Shown here: piece after piece, positions 55,325-64,000 of the stretch
Layout of the letters: each line of letters opens with the position of its first letter
Numbering within the stretch: position 1 is the stretch's first letter
Assembly (NCBI GenBank): GCA_033065855.1
Contig: JAVXUO010000192.1
Coordinates: 372,001 to 436,000, forward strand
From: Escallonia rubra
Taxonomy: Eukaryota; Streptophyta; Magnoliopsida; Escalloniales; Escalloniaceae
DNA length: 64,000 bases
Reading direction: 5' to 3'
Program-made: the position numbers and the translations under genes
Notes under the pieces: model-generated
What the model saw: only the letters and a program-made list of their open reading frames with translations
Databases searched by the model: none
Told to the model about the DNA's origin: nothing

Positions 55325-55905
55325 CCCTGTAACAGTATCAATCGAGGATAATGAATCAGATTGACAAGTCCATATCTACCAGATATTTAGGGAAAAGAAA
55401 TCCACCCACACCCAAAGATTCAATCATTTAGTCAGTTCTCAAATCCATTGGGGATCCTAGAAATCTATTAGCTACCCATTTAACGAAACTCGACTAAAAA
55501 TTCAAAAGACAATAAAGTGGGAGAGAGAAGACATCTCCTCTTTTCTTCCTTTCTTTCTCTCTCTAAATCTCTTTGCTAGCTGACTTTATGAGTCCCCTCT
55601 AATGCCCCTTCTGGACCAAAACCTCTTTCCTGTAGCTTTGAGATGAAGTGGGAGAGAAAGGAAGAAGGAGAGGAAGCAAATGAACTGTTATTTTAATGGG
55701 CTTGAAGAAGCAGAGGAAATTAAACACGGAGAGAAAGGGGAGATTGGGGTGAGAATTGACAGATATGCCCATGCTAAAATTGCGTGTGACAAACACATGT
55801 AAACTTTTTTAGTCAAAGATAATGTACATTATTGTAAAAAATGCAAATACAGAGAGCAAACTACAAAAATGAGTAAATCACAAGGTACAGTTTTGTATTT
55901 AACCC

Positions 55906-56375
55906 AATCAATAATTAGAATGCTCGAAAGTATCCATACTGTAATTCAACAAGGCGGAGAAATAAGTGAACGATATTACAACTCATAAGTCCTTTCTTAA
56001 GTTTAATAAGCATTGACAAAACATATTGCAACTTATTGCACTTACCGTGCAACCACATTTAATAGTTACTCTCAACCTTTTAAACATCATAACAATATTG
56101 TCATTATATGAGCATTCTACCATAAGATTCTTGTCATCTTGTGGTTCCACTAAAACTATACAAATTGTTGACTTACAGCTTATTGGATTTTTTTTTTTAA
56201 AGTTTCCCTTTACCAAATTGTCGATTAACCCATCAAGTCCATTTGTTTCATCTTAGTGAACTTATTAAAGCTGGTATGGAGCTATTTTAAACTCAGAGGC
56301 TAACAAAACTTTAAATCTAGTAATTACCTTTTGGTGTCTATGTTTGTAGATATTATACTTTTCTAAGATTTATTT
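55906..56375. other. Intergenic, nothing recognised
   Basis: AT-rich sequence to the right of the Mutator-like element. No gene, RNA or element end was recognised. Confidence 0.5.
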
Positions 56376-59300
56376 GTAACACCCCGAACTTTGATATTAT
56401 CTAGCTGGTTAATTAACTTTTAGCAACAATTTTCATGCGTAACATTTAGCATCAATTAGCGTGACTAATTTTTATCGGCAATCTTTAGCGACAAATTTTT
56501 AGGAACTATAAGTTGAAATTTAACGATAGCTATTAAAAGTGATGTTAATTGGAGCCTTTAGTATTGATCAGCGTGAGTGACATTTTTGGAGACCTTTAGC
56601 GATAATTAGAGAAGTGGGGTTACTTGGAAATTTAAATTTTCTTGGGGTTATTAGATAAATTAAAAGAATACAAAAAATCTATTTTTTTTAGGTTAGTCAA
56701 CTCTTTATTTTTTTGGAAACAAAATTTAAGAGGGAATAAGGAAGAGAGAACAGGAGAAATTGATCTTTTTGAACTTATTCCATTTTCGGTTACAAAAAGT
56801 CAGATTCAAGAGAAGAGAGAGGGAGACATTTCGGTTATTAGAAACAGAGAGAGAGAGAGAGAGAGAGAAAAGAGAGTTTTTGCCGACAAGTTTCCGGCGA
56901 GTTGCGTAGAGTCTTCCGATAACATTTTTCTTGTCCTTTTCTCTCAATTTATTCATTGTGTATGAGATAAGGGGCTGGGATTGTGATTTGTGTTGTGCGT
57001 GAAGTGAGGGCAGCCGTGGCGGAACCAGGATTTCATTCCAGGGGGTGCTAAAAATATACAGTCCAAAGCTATCTCTACAATGAAAGATCGATCAAGGAGT
57101 AACAAAAGAGTTTGTTATTTGCAAGGATTTGTTCCTCATGATTCCTCTCTAAAATGAATAAAGCTTTCATCAAATGTTTGTCGGTATAATCATGGCATGA
57201 TGTCAACTGCCTTCATCATTTAGGTATTTATTTCAGATTGATGATTGATCATTTGCTAAATTGCTTTCCTAATTTGATTTTCATATATTGATGGACTTGA
57301 TATTTTGATTCCCTGAGTATTGGGATGCTTTCCTAATTTCAGAAGCTTTCCTAATTCGTTCTTGATTGTTTGCTAATTTGGTAGTACGAGAGGGGGTGAG
57401 TGCAGTTTGTAGTGATCACTGGTGAGCCCTAAATGGCTTCCAAGTCTGAACCAGTCCCCCAGAAAAGAAGGGGATCAATGAATTTTGGGGTTCCATTAGG
57501 TTTCCAACTCTCATTCATGCCCTGTGAGATTGGAAAACTTAATACTATACCAATTTCACTAAGTTCTCCTAAAATTTGCCACGAAAATCTTCTCAAACAT
57601 GCTGCAATTAACTGTAATTAGGGGCTATGTTTCATCACTAAATACTTCATGTAACTAGCTCCTAGAATTGCTGATCTTTACCTTTAACTGCTCGCTTTGT
57701 AACAATGGTCCTTGCTTCACTTTCTAAAACCTTTTAGAGTAACAAGATGTTCTTTACAAGACCCTTTTTCAGATGGATAATTTTGGAACTACTTCGCCAC
57801 ATAATGACAATAAGATCTAAAGGCAACTAGGTTTTTAAGTCAGTATTTTGTTCATCTCTGAAGATTGCATAGAAGCAGAATCCTGACTATTGCTTTCTGT
57901 CTATACAGGGCAGTTCCATTCTCTTATGACTCACTCTTTCCTGTATAATCTTAGCTTGCTCCTGACATCTCATATATGCATGAGCTTGTTGTGTGCTCTG
58001 TGAGCTGTGCACGAATGTTCATTGGTTACATATGGCCAACAAGCATGCTAAACTACTTTGTGACGGAAGTCTTCGATGAATCACAGAATCAGCGTGGCTA
58101 GCTAGTCTAAATTCTCAGATACACGCTATGCCTACACTCTACCGAAGTAGTATACTATATTAAATTATCACGTTGTGGTGTATAAATATGATTTACAAAA
58201 GTAGGCACTGGGAAAGTTTGAAGCTTAGTATATCAGTAATACTGAAGTTGAGTAGATTCAAGTCAAATTGCCACTTTAATCTGCATTTCACTTTGACTAC
58301 TTGTTTCTATGGAATACCTCATCCTGCCACTTAGCAAATGCTTTTATTTGTATGTGGGAGTAACGATATTATCTATAGGAATTCTCTCTTTGAACCAGAA
58401 ACTATTTCCAACATGGTCTTTGCTTTGGCTACTTGCATTTCATTTGCAATTTCACGATTTATATGAGGATTTGCTTTTGTACAAGTTCTATGAATAGGAT
58501 CTATACATCTACTATATATGTTATTTACCTTTCTTTTTCTATCTGTTAGGTTCTTCCGGACAAGCAACTGCATATTTTTTAAGAATGTTTAAGAGAGATG
58601 AAGGGAAAAAGAAAGATCATTTTTAGCTTTTGCAAAAGTCATCACAACTTGGCAACAAAGACATCATGCCATGATTATACCGACAAACTTTTGATGAAAG
58701 CTTTATTCGTTTTAGAGAGGAATCATGAGGAACAAATCCTTGCAAATAACAAATTCTTTTGTTACTCCTTGATCGATCTTTCATTGTAGAGATAGCTTTG
58801 GACTGTATATTTTTAGCACCCCCTGGAATGAAATCCTAGTTCTGCCACTGACTACCATGAGGCAGTGGGTGTGGAATGTATGAGTGTGTTTAATTGTTGA
58901 GTGTGGGTGTTTTTATGTGAGATGTGAGGGTGTTTGTATGTACTAGAGTGAGTGTAAAGCAAGAAAAAAAAAGGCTGCCTTGAGAGGGTTCTATGTGAGG
59001 GTAAGTTCTGGGTTTGGACAGAGTTGGAAGAAGAAGAAAATAATGAACAATGATGGGTTTATGCTGTAAAGTGGTGCACTGTGCTTGCACAGTTGTACCA
59101 CGTGACTGTTGGGTATTTTATAATTGTAAAAAAATGTTGAAACCTTATAGGAAGGATCTTAGGGAAATCTTAGAATTACTGTTAAAATTTCATACTTTTT
59201 TTATATCGTTTGATATTTTTAATATTTTTTTTTCTATAATTTCAATTCTGCTAAAAACTTTTTGGAGCTTTTACAATTGATATTAAATTCTAGAAAAATT

Positions 59301-60300
59301 TCAATAATGTTTTTATAGCATAAAGATGACTCAGTTTTAGTTTCGTAAATTTTAGAGTTGATTTGGTACTATTAGCCATATCGCATTTGATTTAGCTAAA
59401 CGCATGATTTTAAAATTATTTTGACACTTTTTAATTTTTGATTTTAATTTATGTATTATCCTTGTATATTTTAAAGCTATTGTAAAATTTATGAGACTTT
59501 GATTTGAGCTTGAAATATTAATAGCTATTTTTGAGCTTTTATGGTATTTAAAGAAATTATTTTAATTCAAAAATATTCAAAAATTTAGAAAAATCATATT
59601 TTTGACCTTTTATAATGTTTTTAGCGATAATACTATTTTATTATATGTTATTATAAATTTTGGGTTATCATTAGGCCTTAAGGAGTGTGCGAGATTTTTA
59701 GGTTAGGTATGGCTATTTGTAAACCCCGTTTCAATTTGGTTTGAGTTGAGAGTATCGGAGTGAGTAATGTTTAAGAAAGTAGCTTTGGATTCATAGTTTA
59801 TGAGTCTGGATTTTTTTTCTTCTGATAAATAGTTTGTCAATATAGGTTAACTCAAATGATTAGAACGAAGTCGCTTAGTAGCGTGTATAGCTTGGATTGA
59901 GGGAAGAAATTTTTATCCGAACCTAACTCCTCTAATTGATTCGTACGTTATTCTGATTTGTTACCGAATCTTTTTTAACTCTGTTATATTTGTTATGAGA
60001 ATGCATTATTTGCCTTTAAACCCTTGCTTTGAGCCTTAAGCGTTTGTTAAAAAATTCTTATCGATGCTCATTATTCATTACTCATTGAGCATCGATTTAT
60101 TCATTGAATCAACGATTATTGTACTCCATTTATTGACATGAGTTAGTGTATTGATGCGTTATAAGGATGGTCTTTATTGGGGGTGATATAAGGATGGTCT
60201 TTTATTGCGGGAGATGCTAGTACCTTAAGGGTCTAGCTAGTGTTCATATGCATATGTAACCACAGTGTTAGTGAGCATCGCCTTTGTGGCTTTGCTAAGT
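56376..60300 (+). other. Possible gypsy LTR-derived region
   Basis: The segment beginning TGTAACACCCCGAACTTTG resembles starts of long LTRs in plant Ty3/gypsy elements. It is followed by typical GTGGGGTTACTTGGAAATTT and GAGAGA-rich sequence (56842-56866). No second LTR, primer site or pol was found, so it would be a solo or fragmentary LTR, itself interrupted by the long-TIR element at 57016-58848. The right limit is a guess. Confidence 0.3.
57016..58848. mobile_element. Element with 189-bp terminal inverted repeats
   Basis: Positions 57016-57204 and 58660-58848 are inverted copies of each other with only a handful of mismatches, each 189 bases. The outer ends read GTGGC(G/A)GAAC(C/T)AGGATTTC. 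No matching target duplication of 8 or 9 bases was found, so hAT versus Mutator assignment is open. The interior of about 1.45 kb has no transposase. Short open frames at 57433-57621 (MASKSEPVPQKRRG) and near 57770 may be captured fragments but are unrecognised. Confidence 0.8.
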
Positions 60301-60427
60301 GTTTTCCTGCACTGCCTGTGTGGCTTTGCAAATTTACTCATGTTCAATATATCATATGTATTGTTTATAATGTAATAAAAATTACTTTTATTGATTTCTA
60401 TTTTGAGAGATTGAGTTGAATCTTTTA

Positions 60428-61562
60428 GGATTAAATACACGTTAGTACCCTGAAAGTACTCCGAAATCTCACTTGAGGGTCCCAAAGTTTATTTTTTTTA
60501 CACATAAGGGTATGTAATTTCAAATTTGCAATAAGTAAGGACATCCGTCCAAATTCCTAACGATCTAGCCCTTTCCGTCAGGGGCAATTTTGGTATTCCA
60601 TATTTGAAAAATCTCCTTGGTACTGCAAAAAACAAAAATAAATAAAATTCAAATTCAAAACAAAACATAGGGCAGAACCTGCCCGCAACAACCCGCCCTC
60701 CCTACCCGACCCGCGGGTGACCCACCCGCGCATCTCTTCCTTTAACGAAGCCAGGATCCAATCCTTGACCTGTAACCTGTTACTCGGCCCATCCACCCGA
60801 CCCGAACACTGCTTCTCTCTCTCAACCCTAATAAATAAAAAAACCTAATCCCTCATCTTCTTCTTCGCGCCGTACCCCTTGGTGCCGCCGCCGCCCCTAC
60901 GGCCTCACTGCCACGCCTCCCCATCGCCGACATCCCCCACGCCCCGTCACCCTTCTCTCTTATTAATAACGACCCCCACATCCCTTCTCCTTTCTCTACG
61001 TTTACAAATTAACGGAACCCAACTCCTTCTCTTTATCTCTCGCTCTTCCCACTCTTCAAAATCTCTGATTCTCTTGCCTTCTCTCTTTTGGAGCAAACAT
61101 AAAGAGGAAGTAACAAATGGGCAGCGATCTGAAGGTGAAGTTTCTTAAAGTGTACGCTGTCTTGAAATCAGAGCTGCTCAATAACCCTGCTTTCGAGTGG
61201 ACCGACAATTCCCGTCAATGGGTCAACCGGGTAATTGCATCTTTTCACTGACCCCGCCCTCCATCTTCTTTCCCACCTTTGGCCACTCCCTAAGACCGCC
61301 GCCGACCACTCCGCCGGCCGAAACCTTTCATCTAACCTAAAATCCCAAATTGTGTTCGTAACCCTAGTTAGGAATTACCAAATACCAAATACGGAATCCC
61401 AAAATTGCCCCTGACGGAAAGGGCTAGATCGTTAAGAATTTGGACGGATGTCCTTACTTATTGAAAATTTAAAATTACTGACCCTTATGTGTAAAAAATA
61501 AACTTTGGGACCCTCAAGCGAGACTTCGGGGTACTTTTAGGGTACTAACGTGTATTTAACCC
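60428..61562. mobile_element. Pack-MULE carrying farnesyl diphosphate synthase exon
   Basis: Inverted ends of about 178 bases (60428-60606 and 61386-61562) begin GG(A/G)TTAAATACACGTTAGTA. They are flanked by the perfect 9-bp repeat AATCTTTTA (60419-60427 and 61563-61571), the Mutator signature. There is no transposase. The interior (60607-61385) is a captured gene piece: a GC-rich upstream/5' UTR stretch, exon 1 of farnesyl diphosphate synthase and the beginning of its first intron. This is the classic Pack-MULE structure. Confidence 0.93.
61117..61230 (+). pseudogene. FPS: Captured farnesyl diphosphate synthase exon 1
   Basis: ATG at 61117 opens 38 codons: MGSDLKVKFLKVYAVL, then KSELLNNPAFEWTDNSRQWV ending in NR. 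A phase-0 donor GTAATT follows at 61231. This matches the N-terminus of plant farnesyl diphosphate synthase (cytosolic isoprenoid pathway, IPP/DMAPP to FPP), whose first exon ends at the same RQWVxR point. No other exon is present; the frame stops soon after in the intron. The catalytic DDxxD regions are absent. The exon itself has no stop, and the presumed donor promoter and 5' UTR are upstream, so it could be transcribed. Confidence 0.93.
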
Positions 61563-61845
61563 AATCTTTTACTATATTGCCATTGAAATGAATCCTCTAA
61601 ATCGTTTGTATTCCTCTTCTGCATTTTTGAACGACCTTACTGAGCTCCCGAAAGCTCACCCCTTTTTTGTTCCCTTCTGCATGTATTAATACCAGTAGAT
61701 TTTTGGATTGGTTAAAGCCGGATTATAGAGTTGGTTTAGTTTTTTTTTTATTATTATGTTTACTTAAGCCCTTGTGGGGGAATCAGTTTGTAATCACTAA
61801 ATTGACTACTTTGATCTAGTCTTTCTGTTTAAGAATAATTAGTCA
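61563..61845. other. Intergenic
   Basis: Flanking DNA between the Pack-MULE and the CACTA end. No gene was recognised. Confidence 0.5.
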
Positions 61846-63400
61846 CTACAAGAAATAAGGTCTTTGGCGACGGGAAAATCCGTCGCTAAAACTTTTAGCG
61901 ATGGAAACGCCGTCGCTAAAAGTCCCTCGTATAAAAGCGTGTCAGTAAAAGTTTTGCGACGGAATTTTAAAATTTGTCGTCTAATATTAGACTTTCAGCG
62001 ATGGGTTTATCTATAAATTAGCGACGAAAATTCCATTGCTAATTGTATTTTTCATATTTTAATTTATTTTCTTTTTTTCAAAAATAATTTAATCGGTAAA
62101 TATTTAGCGACGAAATAAACTTTTTAGCGACGGATATTCTGTCGCTAAATGTGCTTTTTAACGACGGAATATACCGTCGTTAAAAGTTCAGAATTAGGTA
62201 TACTCTTTAGCGACGAAATTAATTCGTCGCTAAAAATCAATTTTTTAAAAAAATAAGTTTTTTATTTTTTTAATGCCCAAACCTGTAATAAAAAAATCAA
62301 GCCTAAACAATAAGACACAATCCCCAAATGCACATTAGGGTTAAATAATTGCTGATCGATCATCAATTATTTAACCCTACAACAGACATAAAACAACTAT
62401 ATATAACTTTAAAAAATGTTTACTATAACGAAAAATAAAATGTACAAGCCGGGAACCGGATACAACCGGTTAAGGGAGGGGAGAAGAGTACAAGCCGATA
62501 GGGGGTACAAACTGGGAGGGCACGAGAGGGGGCTCATATGGGTTTCCGAGTCCCGGATCTGGATCCTGCTGCTCCGGAGCCGGCTCGGCATGTCCAGTAG
62601 CAGTGCCCTGCTGATCCTGCTCCCTGATCATCCTCAACACCACCGTAGCAATGCGCTGGATCTCCTCCTCGTCCAACAGACGCTGCGCAGCCGGTGTCTG
62701 TGGAGGGGCAACAGGGGTGGGGACGCTCCTATCACGGCACGTGCAGTAGTGCTAGGTAGGTCGCGTATGCGGCCTTTCGGTCGATTGACGACCTCCGGTG
62801 TATCCAGCCATCGCTTCAACGCCCCAGTACTCGCACCCGTACTAGTGGACGCTGATGGTTGTCCGGATTGTTGCTCGGACCCCCTAAGTTGTTCATACGA
62901 GGCCTGCAAAAATAGTGATTTAAAGATAATATGTTAGGGCATTAACGCAACAAACATTGAATAGAAAGACAAAAAAATAACAAATTAAACAAATTGAGTC
63001 GAACTTACATCGATCCACTGGGCAATATCTGAAACATAGTCGCCCGCCAGGTGCGCCTCGTCCTTGTCCTTCTTCCGCACGTGCGTCTGACTATAGTCAG
63101 AGCTACGATCTCATCCTCCTCCAGGTCCGGGTGCTTGACCGTATTCATGTGTCGGATGACGTCGTGTGGCACCGACCCCCCCTGTGTGCGTCGGATCTTT
63201 GTTATGTCTGTTCTCGGCCCCGCTCTTACTCTTGGCATCCCAGCCTAGATCCGCAACCCACCGATCAATCATCTGCCCCAATACAGTTGGAGATATCCAA
63301 TGCGGGGGATATACGATTATAGGCAAGATAAGTACTACATTCTCTGCACATAAAATGATCCAAACAGAGGCATGTAGGTAATGATGACTAAGTGCCACAA
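61846..63400 (-). mobile_element. CACTA (En/Spm) transposon end and decayed second gene
   Basis: The terminus CACTACAAGAAATAAGG at 61846 is the CACTA signature. It is followed by many subterminal TTTAGCGACGG / CCGTCGCTAAA motifs in both orientations (61866-62245), the presumed transposase-binding repeats. Minus-strand broken frames at 62420-63400 resemble the CACTA-associated plant transposase (Ptta/En/Spm, Transposase_24) region. They include SKSGAENRHNKDPTHTGG joining GGSVPHDVIRHMN in a shifted frame, then IVALTIVRR and a glutamine/proline-rich end. No right terminus (TTCTTGTAGTG) was found before 63590, so the element is truncated or the other end is lost. TNP2-type transposase is absent. 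Confidence 0.75.
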
Positions 63401-63589
63401 GACGCTACTTGTCCTCAAATGAGGCCCTATGGTCTATTATCCTGTCTGTAGCCAATTCCACTAGTGAATTCATCAGATTGGACCTAAGCTAGTTGAGCTA
63501 GAATAATCAGTAACTATACATAATCTCATTAAAAGTTTGATATTATTTTCTGATATTATTTTCCCTTCAGATGCTATATTTTTTTCCAG

Positions 63590-63972
63590 GCTCTAGATAA
63601 ATGTCAACTTGGTGATGTAGTTCGTGCCAAGGAAGAGAAGCTAGAGTATACAGGTCAAATATATCAGACTTTCCAAATATTGTTTCCCTAAAATTTTTGC
63701 TAAAGAGATTACTAATAAAAATGGTCATGCAGTGGTTGAAAATGGAGAAAATTTGAGTGTGGGCCAAAGGCAGTTATTCTGTCTTGGAAGAGCTCTGCTA
63801 AAGAAAAGCAGAATTCTGGTTTTGGATGAAGCAACAACATCGGTAGATTCTGCAACATATGGAGTGCTACACCATATCATAAGCCAAAAGTTTAAAGATC
63901 GAACAATAGTCACAATAGCTCACAGGATCCACACTGTCATAGATAGTGATCTCGTCTTGGTCCTTAGTGAAG
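63590..63972 (+). pseudogene. ABCC: ABCC (MRP-type) transporter fragment, truncated
   Basis: Two exons, 63590-63653 and 63733-63972, separated by a GT/AG intron, encode part of the second nucleotide-binding domain of an ABCC full transporter. The first gives [20 protein letters not shown]. The second has the ABC signature ([16 protein letters not shown]), Walker B ([15 protein letters not shown]) and the H-loop ([21 protein letters not shown]). A donor GTAAGT ends exon 2 and the gene continues past the window. The Walker A exon and all other upstream exons are missing; CACTA debris lies directly to the left. ABCC proteins move glutathione conjugates and other anions into vacuoles. The frames here are open, so this could be a real 3' end with a very distant 5' part, but a gene fragment is more likely. 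A leucine replaces the usual tryptophan before SVGQRQ. Confidence 0.82.
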
Positions 63973-64000
63973 GTAAGTGTATAATCATACATTTAAATAT

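Larger units (their letters stand above)
48985..55905. mobile_element. Mutator-like element with captured WNK, split by gypsy
   Basis: Long inverted ends begin GGGTTAAATACAAAACTGTAC at 48985 and, inverted, at 55905. They stay similar for about 220-280 bases (left to about 49262, right from about 55686), sharing GCATATCTGTCAATT and AATTTCCTCTGCTT. The left arm has extra CT and TA microsatellites (49197-49246). Flanks AATGGATAA (48976-48984) and AATCAATAA (55906-55914) fit a 9-bp duplication with two differences, as for Mutator-like elements. Without the nested gypsy element it is about 1.46 kb. It contains no transposase but a fragment of a WNK kinase gene, making it a probable Pack-MULE. Confidence 0.75.

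Noticed and set aside
57016..58848. Assignment of the long-TIR element to Mutator or hAT
   Set aside because: Candidate flanks were compared at 8, 9 and nearby lengths and none matched well enough, so the superfamily was left open.

Overview
This window is nuclear DNA from a flowering plant, most likely a eudicot. The evidence is spliced genes with GT/AG introns, intronless EC1-type egg-cell genes, a dense layer of plant transposons (Sirevirus and other copia elements, Ty3/gypsy, hAT, PIF/Harbinger, Mutator-like, CACTA, LINE) and AT-rich intergenic DNA. I cannot name the species. Host genes are sparse and much of the window is nested mobile DNA.

Layout. About 4.07-18.35 kb holds a WDR83/MORG1-type WD40 gene on the minus strand. 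Seven exons are resolved; the last short exon is not found and probably lies beyond position 1. Its two long introns carry a LINE remnant, a hairpin element, a decayed copia element and a complete non-autonomous hAT element with an 8-bp target duplication. About 19-34 kb is a nested block. A decayed plant-mobile-domain (PMD) ORF on the plus strand is interrupted first by a PIF/Harbinger-like element and then by an almost intact, young 8-kb Sirevirus. It is flanked by a minus-strand gypsy integrase fragment, which suggests the PMD ORF is the antisense ORF of a Tat-type retrotransposon. About 33.6-35.9 kb holds two degenerate tandem arrays.

About 36.5-40.8 kb is the main genic island: two EC1-like egg-cell-secreted protein genes in tandem and a FAS1-domain (fasciclin-like) gene on the opposite strand. 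About 41.8-48.3 kb holds a hAT element and a broken Tnt1-like copia element. A pseudogenised pectin methylesterase/invertase inhibitor follows at 48.4-48.9 kb. About 49-55.9 kb is a Mutator-like element that captured a WNK kinase fragment and was later split by a Ty3/gypsy element. That gypsy element has gag and protease but no polymerase, and carries hairpin-rich tandem arrays instead.

About 56-64 kb contains an unassigned element with 189-bp terminal inverted repeats, a textbook Pack-MULE carrying exon 1 of farnesyl diphosphate synthase, the left end and decayed second gene of a CACTA transposon, and a 5'-truncated ABCC transporter fragment running off the end.

The most notable points are the two independent gene captures (FPS and WNK) in Mutator-like elements whose termini start alike, the palindrome arrays inside retroelement promoter and non-coding regions, the PMD/gypsy antisense arrangement, and nonsense mutations in retroelements that all look like C-to-T decay.
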